Origin: an uncultured Collinsella sp.
Lineage (GTDB): Bacteria; Actinomycetota; Coriobacteriia; Coriobacteriales; Coriobacteriaceae
Direction of reading: 5' to 3'
DNA: 59,258 bases
Assembly: GCA_900556605.1 (NCBI GenBank)
Contig: USPC01000003.1
Location: 1-59,258, forward strand
Position numbers and translations under genes: made by a program. Below the pieces are notes generated by a model that saw only the letters and a list, made by a program, of their open reading frames with translations, did not search any database and had not been told where the DNA came from. Below are positions 36,652 to 45,158 of the stretch, in pieces (position 1 is the stretch's first letter; every line of letters begins with the position of its first letter).

Positions 36652-39149
36652 CTATTCGTTAACGTCCTCGGTATTGTCGCGGTCACTGGCAAGCATTGCT
36701 GCGCCGGCGACCGTCGTCGCTACGGCGGCGGCAGCGAGCCCGGCGGCAACGCCAGAACCGTCGCCCGTGTTGGCGAGCTTTCCGCCCGAGCTCTTGCCCT
36801 GGTCTCTCTTGTTGCCCTTGCCGTTCTTGTCGGCGCTGCCTGCGTTGGAACCCGTGCCGCTGCCGTTGCCGCCCGCACTGCCCGAGGCCGCTACGGTAAA
36901 GCTTGCGGCTCCGTCGGTGGCAAGCGTGTAGTTTTTCGCCGCGTCGCCCAACAGGCCTTTCGCACGCACCCAATACGTCCCCGCGGCAAATGCCTCGCCC
37001 TCGGCCATCGCCGTTCCCGGAGCGCCGTTCGCGTCGTGCACAAACTCGAGCTGGGCCGTGCAGGCATCGGTTTCGAGCTTGCCCTCGAGTGATGCCGCAA
37101 TCTTGGCGCGCACGTCTTCGCCGGCCTTAAGGCCTTCGAGTCCCTCAAAATGGGGCGTCAGCGCGCGTGGATCGATATCGATGGGCACAGAGCCCTGCAG
37201 CCCCGTAACGGTCTCGTTGCCCAGGGCGTCGACATCCACGTATTCAATGGCAAACGCATGGCCCGAAGCTGTCGCGTTGAGCGCGTTGCTGCTGTCAGCA
37301 AGGCGGAAATGACCCTCGCCAACGGTCTTGCCATCCTGGAATGAGGCATCGCTCAGCGAGTCGCCGTACGTCATGCGCATGCGGGTCGGGAGATAGTACG
37401 GGAGATAGTACGAAGCCGTCTGCTTGTGCTCCGTATCGTAATTGCGCTGGTAGATGCTCCGGGCCAGCGCCGCATCAACAAAGTCGGATGCGATGATGCC
37501 AATGTGCTTGAGGTAATCTGACTTTGTATCCTCGGTGCCGCTGGGGTTGATGTACGGCTCTTATACAGATGCTCGTTGACTACTCGTGCCGAGGTAAAAG
37601 GATTGCCTCCGTGCGACAAGCCCGTGCAGCTGGTGTAGTTGATAGACCAGCAGCGCTCCAGGACTTGCTCCTTGGCCCCGTTATCGTCCTCGACATCTAC
37701 CTCGTTGCGCGTGCGCCCGGTCGTTTCCTTCAGCGCATTATCGACCCAGCTGAGCTTGTCGGTTCCCGTGAGTTTGTACTTGTCCTGGGCGTATACCTTG
37801 GTGCAATAGGGCTCTTTGTCGCCTGTTTCTCCCGCGGCTTCAAAGCCCCGCGCGTCTTGGACGAGACACATAGTGGCGCTGTCGGAGTGAGCCTTGATCT
37901 TGTCATCCCATTCGGTAAGGTCGAGGCCCCACGTGTGGCCGCTTACACTGTTGCCGGCGAGCCTAAATCGACGCAGCAGAACGATCTTTCCGCGCACCTC
38001 GTGTAGCGCGGGGATTCGGCTCGACGTATAGAACAGTTTGGGGTTGTCGTCCAAAACCTTGGCGAAAGCCGTCGTAACACTTTCGTCGGTAGCCTCGTCG
38101 TTGCCTCGTGATACAAGCATGATGAGCGCTTCTGTCGGGTTTTCGTTCAAAAACGTTTTGAAGTAGCCTATGACATCGGAAAGATGCATAAAGTACGCGT
38201 CTTTTTTGAGCAGGTAGTAATCCCCGTGGTCGATACCGGGGTCGTCGCCCTTTCCGAGCCGGATATCAAAATAGCGAATGCCTTCGAGCAACTGCGTGGG
38301 AATGTAATCCTGCTGGCATTTTACTTGCGAGGATTGGGGCTCAGTGTCGTTGTCCACGCTGCAGGTGCCCGAATCGTGCGTACCCGGGATGCTCAGCTCG
38401 TCGAGGAACTTGTTGTCGTCGACGTATTTCATCCAACATGGCCCATCGACGTAGCTGCTGTACGTGATCCAGTCGAGGCTGCTAACCGTGGCATCGTTCT
38501 TTTTCATGTCGTAACCGATAAGTTCGAGCTCCCACGGAATGCTCTTACTCTTATGGCAGATCTTATTGTTGTCCTGGTCTTCGCCGTTCGATTCTATTGC
38601 CAGGTACTTAATGTCTTTTTTCTCGGTTTCTTTCTCGACCGTGCGGTCTCGGATGATATAGGTTCCGTTTGATTGACGCTCGAACGCAAAAGCGCGGCTG
38701 GGCTTGTTGTCATACTCGCCGCCCCATACGTGGATGACCTTTCCATCTTTGTCAGAGTCGTCGTCGACCGACCAAATGCTGTAGCCCGTCTTTTTATGCT
38801 CTTCGAAATTGAGCAAGGTGCGGATAGCATACCAGTTTGTATCGTCATTCTTGGTCGTTACGTTCTCAAGGATGAGCTTGCTGGACGTGCCGTCGTTAAA
38901 CAGGTGGCAGACGTTGCCGCGAACGTTGCCGTCTTGGTTGACGCTCGCGGTGCGAAAATAGCCCGCGGGGCGAAGGCGAATGACGAACTTGTCGAGGGTG
39001 GCCGCCGGTGTGGGCGTGTCTTCTGCAAATGCCGCGCGCATGGGAAGGCCCAATCCCGCGGTTTCGGGCAGGCTTGCAAGCGGCGACAACGCCGCAAGTC
39101 CTAGGCCCAGCGTAAACGCTCGACGACTGATGGCGTGGTGTTCGGTCAT
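36652..39149 (-). pseudogene. Frameshifted Tat-exported, LANTG-anchored phosphatidylinositol phospholipase C-like protein
   Basis: Two adjacent frames on the minus strand make one protein of about 832 residues if a single missing base is restored between 37554 and 37555. The start at 39149 follows GGAGGAG. The signal peptide has a twin-arginine motif, SRRAFTL (8-14). A beta-trefoil-like region precedes a PI-PLC X domain (IPGTHDSGTC with catalytic His, YFDIRLG, HGDYYLL, NPTEALIMLVSRG). After the lesion come IGIIASDFVD, a tandem YYLPYYLP duplication, a beta-rich domain, a Gly/Lys linker and the sorting signal LANTG (36763-36777) plus hydrophobic tail. As read, translation ends at 37371 with a nonsense tail. 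It is either a real frameshift or an assembly error. Confidence 0.8.
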
Positions 39150-39350
39150 AACTCCTCCATTCGCAGGGTGCGGTAATGCGCTCATTTTGGTCACTATACT
39201 GCCCGGATGTTTAAAGGTGTCGGCTTAAATTGTGTGCGCGGCGCTATAAATCGGCGGGCGGACGTGTTTGGGTGCTTGCCGTTTTCGTACCGTTGCCACA
39301 TTTGGGGTGGTTCCGGCGTCCGGCATCCTCGCGTTCGTCAGGTGCCGGCA
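39150..39350. other. Intergenic region before the phospholipase-like gene
   Basis: No gene is supported. It must contain the promoter of the minus-strand phospholipase-like gene; a GCTATAAATCGG stretch near 39240 is AT-rich, but no clear hexamer pair is seen. Confidence 0.4.
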
Positions 39351-39385
39351 TAAGAAAGGGAGGGTCGGTTTACCGGCCCTCCCTT
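39351..39385 (-). terminator. Terminator of the tandem lipoprotein genes
   Basis: AAGGGAGGG and CCCTCCCTT pair with an inner CGG/CCG extension; on the minus strand the stem is followed by TCTTAT. The gene stop lies about 70 bp upstream. Confidence 0.65.
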
Positions 39386-39455
39386 AGTACGAAACGCTGG
39401 GGCACCGTCGCTTGTTTGCACTGCGCCCGTGTTTCCCGCTGCGCTCGCCAGTTGC

Positions 39456-40049
39456 TTAGCGCTTGATCTCGATATCGTCGAGCTTGACGTCCATGGCCTC
39501 GGTCTTGGCTTCGGCGATGTCGTCGGCAAATTCCAGAGACTTCATCATGGTCTCGACGGCGTCCTTGTGCTCCTCGACGTTGTCGATGCTCACGTATACG
39601 CTGCCGCCGCCTGCTTCGGTGAAGTACTCAGTCGTCACGCCGCCCGAGTGTGTATAGGAAGCGTTGCGCCAGGTCTTGCCGTTGTACTTGACGGGATCAT
39701 TCTCGGTCCACTCAAAGTTGGCCTTCCATTTGGCCTCGTAGTCGAACAGCTCGTCAGCGTTCTTGTCAGAGTCGAAGACGGGGATGAAGCGGTCGCTGGC
39801 GTGCTCGCTCTCGGTGAACTTAAACTGGGCCCTATCGGCCGTGTCGCCTGCGACGTCCGTGATTTCGACGCCCTCGGGCACCTCGACCTTAAACCAGATG
39901 AAGTCGGTCCTCATATCCACGGCTGGCTTTTCTGCGCCGCCGCCACCGCCACTGCCGGTAGCGCCGCCGCTTCCGCCGCAACCCACCAGGGCAACCGCGG
40001 CAAAGAGACTGATGCAGAGGGTGAGAATCGCAAAGGCCTTCTTTTTCAT
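39456..40049 (-). CDS. Lipoprotein, paralogue 1
   Basis: The 197 residues begin with a lipoprotein signal peptide (MKKKAFAILTL...LVGC, lipobox Cys24) and a Gly/Ser linker. The mature domain begins TDFIWFKVEVPEGVEI and repeats the plan of the next gene upstream: DRFIPV, KYNGKTWRNASY, GSVYVSIDN and a final LEFADDIAEA block. I do not recognise the fold beyond a secreted beta-rich domain. GAGGAGG precedes the ATG. The two genes are about 45 percent alike by eye, pointing to tandem duplication. Confidence 0.8.
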   Translation of the reverse strand: MKKKAFAILTLCISLFAAVALVGCGGSGGATGSGGGGGAEKPAVDMRTDFIWFKVEVPEGVEITDVAGDTADRAQFKFTESEHASDRFIPVFDSDKNADELFDYEAKWKANFEWTENDPVKYNGKTWRNASYTHSGGVTTEYFTEAGGGSVYVSIDNVEEHKDAVETMMKSLEFADDIAEAKTEAMDVKLDDIEIKR

Positions 40050-40122
40050 GGTCGTGTCCTCCTCGATCTGTAACCGCCCATGGATTACCTGCCTTTACTG
40101 TACGCGTGGACGGCTCGCTAGG

Positions 40123-40140
40123 GTGGGCCATGTGTCCCAT
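40123..40140. promoter_or_regulatory. 18-bp dyad GTGGGCCATGTGTCCCAT, copy 1
   Basis: It lies 74-91 bp upstream of the lipoprotein 1 ATG. The core GGGNCANNTGNCCC is symmetric. The identical 18 bp recur at 41088-41105, so this may be an operator or a dispersed repeat. Confidence 0.45.
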
Positions 40141-40289
40141 TCTGAGGGCTGGAATTGCGCCGACAAGTGGCAATATGCGCGGGTCCAAAAGAGGGGAGGG
40201 CCGATGCTGTCGGCCCCCCCCGGGTTGGGCGCCCGTTGTTTTAATGGGCGCATGCGCGCTGGTGCGCGTAGGCGCGTGCGGGTGTCCCG

Positions 40290-40889
40290 TTACTTGATCT
40301 CGATGCTCGAAATCTCGACTTCGCGTGCCTCGGAAACTGCCTCTGCCATGTCATCGGGGAACTCGATGGAGTTGAGGAGCGCCTCGGCTTCTTTCTTGTG
40401 CTGGTCGAAGTTCGAGATGAGGACGTAGACGCTTCCCGGCTCAACGTCGGTAAAGAGGAGGGTTGTGATGCCACTGTTGTCCTCGTACGTTCCGACGAGC
40501 CACGTCCTGCCGTTATACTCGACGGACCCGCCATCCTTCCACTGGAACGTATCCCCCTTCTTTTCCGCCTGGTCGGCGTGGGATTCCTCGGCAGTCAGCG
40601 CTTTTTTCCAAACGGGGATAAAACGATCGGCCGAGGCGTTCTCGTCTTCGGGGAAGGTGAGCTGGACCCTGTCGGCATTCTTGCCGGCGGAGTCGCTTAC
40701 GCCGACGCCCTCGGGCATCTCGACCTTAAACCAGATAAAGTCGGTCTTCTTGGCGACGGGGGTCTTTTCCTTGCTCTCGCTCTTGGAGGCGCTGCTGCCG
40801 CCCGATGCGCTCCCGCCGCAGCCGACAAGGGCAAACGCGGCAAAGAGGGCGATGCAAAGGGAAAGGATCGATAGGGTCTTTTTCTTCAT
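40290..40889 (-). CDS. Lipoprotein, paralogue 2
   Basis: This 199-residue lipoprotein (MKKKTLSILSL...LVGC) has a Ser/Lys-rich linker and a mature domain closely parallel to paralogue 1: TDFIWFKVEMPEGV, DRFIPVW, EYNGRTWLVGTY, GSVYVLISNF, IEFPDDMAEA. The start at 40889 follows AAGGAGG; the frame to 40961 runs through the promoter. Between the two genes lies a GCGCCC/GGGCGC hairpin (40229-40251) and a run of eight C at 40214-40221. Confidence 0.8.
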   Translation of the reverse strand: MKKKTLSILSLCIALFAAFALVGCGGSASGGSSASKSESKEKTPVAKKTDFIWFKVEMPEGVGVSDSAGKNADRVQLTFPEDENASADRFIPVWKKALTAEESHADQAEKKGDTFQWKDGGSVEYNGRTWLVGTYEDNSGITTLLFTDVEPGSVYVLISNFDQHKKEAEALLNSIEFPDDMAEAVSEAREVEISSIEIK

Positions 40890-41087
40890 GGTGGCGTCCT
40901 CCTTGTCTGCCAGGGACATCGTGTGCCGCGGATCGCTGGGGCGGCGGTTGCGCGTGCACATGACGACTTTGTTTGCTGTGCGGTGATTCCTCCATTCGTC
41001 GTCCGGTGCCGTGATGAGCGTTGCCCCAACATGGGGCTCCTTACCTATATGTATGCCCTAGTTGCCGCTGCCCGGGAGTCTCGAAAC

Positions 41088-41105
41088 GTGGGCCATGTGT
41101 CCCAT
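41088..41105. promoter_or_regulatory. 18-bp dyad, copy 2, in a gene-poor stretch
   Basis: It is identical to 40123-40140. It lies about 200 bp upstream of lipoprotein 2 and about 160 bp upstream of fchA, between divergent genes. The rest of 40890-41159 shows no gene. Confidence 0.45.
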
Positions 41106-41159
41106 GTTTGCGTTGGCATGGCCTATCGTTCGTCATAGAAATCCGCGATGGCCAGGTGT

Positions 41160-41188
41160 GCTGACGCCCATGTGCTTATGGGCTAGAC
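41160..41188 (+). promoter_or_regulatory. fchA-folD promoter
   Basis: CTGACG (41160-41165), a 17-bp spacer and TAGACT (41183-41188) form a good promoter. The spacer holds a GCCCAT/ATGGGC hairpin that could be an operator. Confidence 0.6.
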
Positions 41189-41266
41189 TTAGCACCATTA
41201 CGTGTTCGATGCGGTTGGTCGGCGGTTGCCGCCTGACCGATGTATATGACTTGAAGGTGCGTGCGT

Positions 41267-41899
41267 ATGAGCCAAGAGATGATGGATAAAACCTGTCGAG
41301 AGTTTGCCGAGGCACTTGCCGCACGCGAGCCGGTTCCCGGCGGTGGCAGCGCGAGCGCCTTTGTGGGCGCGCTGGGCGCCTCGCTGTGCGGAATGGTTGC
41401 CCGCTACGGTGCGACCAATCCCGCGCTTGCTGATCGTGCGGATGACCTGACGCGTGCGTTTGCCCATGCTGATGAGCTGGCCCAGGAGCTTGTCGAGTTG
41501 GTTGCCGAGGACGTTCGTGCCTATGGGCAGGTGTCCGCGGCATACGGTATTCCGCGTGACGATCCGGCTCGAGCGACCGCGATTCAGGATGCGCTGCATG
41601 TGGCCGCTATGCCGCCGTATCGCATTATGGATGCCTGCGGGCGCGCGCTGGCGCTGCTCGAGGACATGGCCGACAAGGGTTCGCGTCAGCTGCTGTCCGA
41701 TGTGGCGTGCGGCGCCGTGTTCTGCCGTTCCGCTATGCAGGGCGCGAGCTTGACGCTCTTTGCGAACACCACGTCTATGAAGGATCGCGCTCGTGCTGAG
41801 GAGCTCGAGACGGCGTGTGATGAGTTGCTCGACATGTGGTTGCCGCGCGCCGATGCGCTGGCGCGCCGCGCCGCCGACGCCGCAAGGAAGAGGGGATAG
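41267..41899 (+). CDS. fchA: Cyclodeaminase/methenyl-THF cyclohydrolase family protein
   Basis: This 210-residue all-helical protein is of the FTCD C-terminal family. It carries the hallmark VPGGGSASAFVGALGASL near residue 25. Stand-alone members (FchA) convert methenyl-THF and 10-formyl-THF, or deaminate formimino-THF. folD follows after 2 bp, which supports a one-carbon role and the FchA assignment. The ATG at 41267 follows GAAGGTG; a GTG at 41261 is too close to it. Confidence 0.87.
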   Translation: MSQEMMDKTCREFAEALAAREPVPGGGSASAFVGALGASLCGMVARYGATNPALADRADDLTRAFAHADELAQELVELVAEDVRAYGQVSAAYGIPRDDPARATAIQDALHVAAMPPYRIMDACGRALALLEDMADKGSRQLLSDVACGAVFCRSAMQGASLTLFANTTSMKDRARAEELETACDELLDMWLPRADALARRAADAARKRG

Positions 41900-41901
41900 C
41901 C

Positions 41902-42756
41902 ATGGCTGAACTGCTGAAGGGTGCCCCCGTTGCTCGCGCTTTGACTGAGGAACTTGCTGCTCGCTGCGTGGCCTTGCGCGAGCGCGGCGTTGTGCCGACG
42001 CTGGCTATCGTGCGCGTGGGTGAACGCGAGGACGACCTATCCTACGAGCGCGGTGCGCTCAAGCGCTGCGAAAAGGTTGGCATTGAGGCTCGCCGCGTTT
42101 TGCTTCCTGCCGATGTTTCGCAGGACGAGCTGTTGGCGGCCATCGAGGACATCAATACCGATTCGTCTGTTCATGGCTGCCTGATGTTCCGCCCGCTGCC
42201 CGCCGGCCTTGACGAGGATGCGGTTGCCGCGGCACTCGATCCTGCCACGGACGTTGACTCCATGACGCCGGTTTCGCTGCTCACCACGCTTTCGGGGCGC
42301 GGCGAGGGTTTTGCCCCCTGCACAGCCGAAGCCGTGCTTGCTTTGCTGGATCATTACGGCGTTGAGCTGGATGGAGCTAAGGTTGCTGTGGTCGGGCGCT
42401 CGCTGGTGATCGGGCGTCCTGTTGCCGCCATGCTTACGGCGCGCAATGCGACCGTGACGACGTGCCATACGCATACGCGCGACCTTGCTGCCGAGTGCCG
42501 TGCTGCCGACATTGTGGTTGCCGCCGTTGGACGCGCGCGTACGATTGGCGTGGATGCGGTTCGCGAGGGCCAGACGATCATCGATGTTGGCATTAATTGG
42601 GACGAGGCCGCTGGCAAGCTGGTGGGTGACGTCGATTCTGATGCTGCGGAGCCGGTCGTTAACGCCATCACGCCCGTGCCGGGCGGCGTGGGCGCTGTGA
42701 CGACGGCGATCCTCGCTAAACACGTGATCGAAGCGGCCGAGCGCGCATCGAAATAG
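41902..42756 (+). CDS. folD: Bifunctional methylene-THF dehydrogenase/cyclohydrolase FolD
   Basis: This 284-residue enzyme interconverts 10-formyl-THF, methenyl-THF and methylene-THF. The cyclohydrolase Tyr/Lys pair is seen in YERGALKRCEKVGI. GRSLVIGRPVAAML is the nucleotide-binding motif, and the end motif reads TPVPGGVGAVT, with Ala where most FolD proteins have Pro. The region around TDVDSMTPVS matches the family's D(V/K)DG block imperfectly. It is co-transcribed with fchA. Presence of both FchA and FolD suggests FolD may mainly supply the dehydrogenase step. Confidence 0.93.
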   Translation: MAELLKGAPVARALTEELAARCVALRERGVVPTLAIVRVGEREDDLSYERGALKRCEKVGIEARRVLLPADVSQDELLAAIEDINTDSSVHGCLMFRPLPAGLDEDAVAAALDPATDVDSMTPVSLLTTLSGRGEGFAPCTAEAVLALLDHYGVELDGAKVAVVGRSLVIGRPVAAMLTARNATVTTCHTHTRDLAAECRAADIVVAAVGRARTIGVDAVREGQTIIDVGINWDEAAGKLVGDVDSDAAEPVVNAITPVPGGVGAVTTAILAKHVIEAAERASK

Positions 42757-42788
42757 GCGTTTTGGGCTGTTTGAGGGGTTAGCTCTAT

Positions 42789-43029
42789 ACCCCGTGGACA
42801 GAAAATGCCAAATATGAGTACTGTTGCCAAGATAGTCACATATATTTTAGGCCAAATAGGTTCTCTAACGATATTTATTATCGATAGAGAGCCTATTTTA
42901 TTGGACCTATGAGGAATTACATCATCTAATTTTTGAACAAATGTAGACTTTCGACACCCATACGTAGCAAAATTGCTGTTACTAAATTGGTGACAGTACT
43001 CATATTTGGCATTTTTTGACCACAGGGGT
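42789..43029. mobile_element. 241-bp MITE-like element with 42-bp terminal inverted repeats
   Basis: The ends (42789-42830 and 42987-43029) are inverted repeats with four mismatches and one gap, sharing an uninterrupted core that includes TGCCAAATATGAGTACTGT. A second dyad lies inside (TCTCTAACGATA/TATCGATAGAGA, 42862-42890, within paired flanks 42851-42905). The whole segment is very AT-rich beside GC-rich neighbours, and no protein is encoded. No clear target duplication is seen. It may be a non-autonomous transposon or a structured RNA. Confidence 0.65.
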
Positions 43030-43110
43030 TGCCAGCGCCGTGGTTTCGCCCTTTCTGCGCCGAAGCGATACACTGTTATCGTTTGATTTCTTCGCTCAAG
43101 GAGGATGCGC

Positions 43111-44634
43111 ATGCCGTGCACAACGATTTTGGTTGGTAAGAACGCGAGCTACGACGGGTCGACGTTGGTCGCCCGCAACGAGGATTCGTCCAACGGGGTG
43201 TTTGAGCCCAAGCGTATGCGTGTGGTGCATCCCGACGAGCAGCCGCGCGTCTATACGAGCGTCCTGAGTCACCTGACCGTTGAACTGCCCGATAACCCCA
43301 TGCGCTACACGAGCGTCCCCGATGTTGTCCCGGGCCACGGCATCTGGGCCGAGGCCGGTTTCAACGAGCTCAATGTGGGCATGTCCGCAACCGAGACGCT
43401 CACCACCAACGAGCGCGTTCGCGGCGCCGACCCGCTCGTCGACTACGTGCCCGCCAAGGGCAACGAGGACGAGGACGGCTATGTTCCGGCGCAGCCCGGC
43501 GGTCTGGGCGAGGAGGACATGGTGACCCTGGTGCTGCCATATGCCAAATCCGCCCGCGACGGCGTACGCATTCTGGGTGACCTGCTCGAGCGTTATGGCA
43601 CCTACGAGAACAACGGCATCGCCTTTAGCGATGTGGACGAGATCTGGTGGCTCGAGACCATCGGCGGTCACCACTGGATCGCCAAGCGCGTGCCTGACGA
43701 CGCCTATGTGACCATGCCCAACCAGCTGGGTATCGACAGCTTTGACCTGGATGACGCCGAGGGCGCCCAGGCCGACCACATGTGCTCCGCCGACCTGCGC
43801 GCCTGGATGACCGAGTGGCATCTGGACCTGACGCTGGGCGTTGAGGGCGACGGCCCGGCTGCGGTCTTTAACCCGCGCGAGGCCTTTGGCTCGCACAGCG
43901 ACAGCGACCATGTCTACAACACGCCGCGCGCCTGGTACATGCAGCGCTGCCTCAACCCCAGCGACGTGTGGGATGGCCCCGACGCCGACTACACGCCCGA
44001 GAGCGACGACATTCCCTGGAGTCGCGCGCCCGAGCGCAAGGTGACCATCGAGGACATCAAGTACGTACTCTCGAGCCACTACCAGGGCACGGAGTACGAC
44101 TGCTACGGCAGCAAGGGCACGCCCGCCACGCGCGGTGCCTATCGCCCCATCGGCATCAACCGTAACAGCCAGCTCGCCGTGCTGCAGCTGCGCCCCTATG
44201 CGCAGCCGGCCTACCGCGCCGTGCAGTGGATGGCCTTTGGTTCCAACTCGTTTAACGCGCTGGTTCCGCTGTACGCCAACGTCGAGACCATGCCCGAGTA
44301 CTTTGCCGACACGCAGGCTCGCGTGACGTCCGAAAACTTCTACTGGGCCAACCGCCTGATCGGCGCGCTGGCCGACGTCCGCTTCCATGAGTGCGGCCGC
44401 GCTGTGGAGGACTACCAGGAGAAGGTCGGTGGCATGGGCCACAAGCAGATCCATGACGTCGACGCTGTCGTAGCCGTTCTGCCCGAGGCCGAGGTGCCTG
44501 CCGAGCTTGCACGCGCCAACGAGGTCTTTGCCGAGCGTGTTCGTGTAGAGACCGATGCTCTACTGGGCAAGGTGCTCTACACCACGAGCTGCGCCATGAA
44601 GAACTCTTTCGCGATGAACGACAACGTGAGATAG
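43111..44634 (+). CDS. C69 family dipeptidase
   Basis: This 507-residue protein is an Ntn-hydrolase of the PepD/dipeptidase A family, which cleaves a broad range of dipeptides. The start gives MPCTTILVGK, with Cys3 as the likely nucleophile exposed by processing. Family blocks include LVARNEDSS near the N-terminus and HHWIAKRVPDD in the middle. AAGGAGG lies 7 bp before the ATG at 43111; the ATG at 43105 is too close to that site. It has no signal peptide, so it is cytoplasmic. Confidence 0.92.
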   Translation: MPCTTILVGKNASYDGSTLVARNEDSSNGVFEPKRMRVVHPDEQPRVYTSVLSHLTVELPDNPMRYTSVPDVVPGHGIWAEAGFNELNVGMSATETLTTNERVRGADPLVDYVPAKGNEDEDGYVPAQPGGLGEEDMVTLVLPYAKSARDGVRILGDLLERYGTYENNGIAFSDVDEIWWLETIGGHHWIAKRVPDDAYVTMPNQLGIDSFDLDDAEGAQADHMCSADLRAWMTEWHLDLTLGVEGDGPAAVFNPREAFGSHSDSDHVYNTPRAWYMQRCLNPSDVWDGPDADYTPESDDIPWSRAPERKVTIEDIKYVLSSHYQGTEYDCYGSKGTPATRGAYRPIGINRNSQLAVLQLRPYAQPAYRAVQWMAFGSNSFNALVPLYANVETMPEYFADTQARVTSENFYWANRLIGALADVRFHECGRAVEDYQEKVGGMGHKQIHDVDAVVAVLPEAEVPAELARANEVFAERVRVETDALLGKVLYTTSCAMKNSFAMNDNVR

Positions 44635-44733
44635 GGATTTCCCGTCGATCGAATAGCTCTAAAACGCTTTGTCGCTTTCACTCAATCTTGGGTACAAGAA
44701 CGCCAATGCAGTTGTTTGTGATTGGAGACAGCC

Positions 44734-45150
44734 ATGGTTATGAAACTCGATCAGCTTGTTAACGGTGCCATTAACGTGGGCTTCGGCGCCGCTGCTGTTG
44801 CCGTCGAGGGCAGCAAGAAGGTTCTCGACGACCTCAATACCAAGGGCGAGCAGGTGCGCAAGGACGCAGGCGCCCCCGACATCGCCCGCAGCGTGTCCGA
44901 CATGTTCGAGCAGGCCGGCGGTACCATCTCCGATCTGACCGAGCGCTTGGGCATGCAGGGCGAGACCGCGGCCCAACGCGTGCTCGACGAGCTCATTCTG
45001 GCTCGCGTCCGCGTTATGACCGCGCCCGAGCGTACGGCCTTCCTGGCCCATGTGCGCGACATCGTCGATTCGGTCGAGGACAACGTGACCTCGGTGCCCG
45101 TCGAGTCCGTTGAGCCCGACGATGCGAAGGATACCGAAGAGGCCGAGTAG
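44734..45150 (+). CDS. Small helical protein upstream of the UbiB-like kinase
   Basis: This 138-residue, mostly helical and acidic protein has an N-terminal segment NGAINVGFGAAAVAVEGSKKV that resembles phasin-like or amphipathic helices. The C-terminus is Asp/Glu-rich. It lies 8 bp before the AarF/UbiB-like gene and is probably co-translated with it, so the two likely work together. A GGAG site precedes the ATG at 44734; ATG 44740 is an alternative. Function unknown. Confidence 0.72.
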   Translation: MVMKLDQLVNGAINVGFGAAAVAVEGSKKVLDDLNTKGEQVRKDAGAPDIARSVSDMFEQAGGTISDLTERLGMQGETAAQRVLDELILARVRVMTAPERTAFLAHVRDIVDSVEDNVTSVPVESVEPDDAKDTEEAE

Positions 45151-45158
45151 CAGCGCAG

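Noticed and set aside
37558..37567. Mosaic-end-like 10-mer as a real Tn5 insertion or adapter chimera
   Set aside because: Coding sense continues on both sides of it, so it is native sequence; only its effect on trimming is suspected.
40214..40221. Run of eight C as a phase-variable switch
   Set aside because: It lies in intergenic sequence downstream of lipoprotein 2 and outside any clear promoter spacer.
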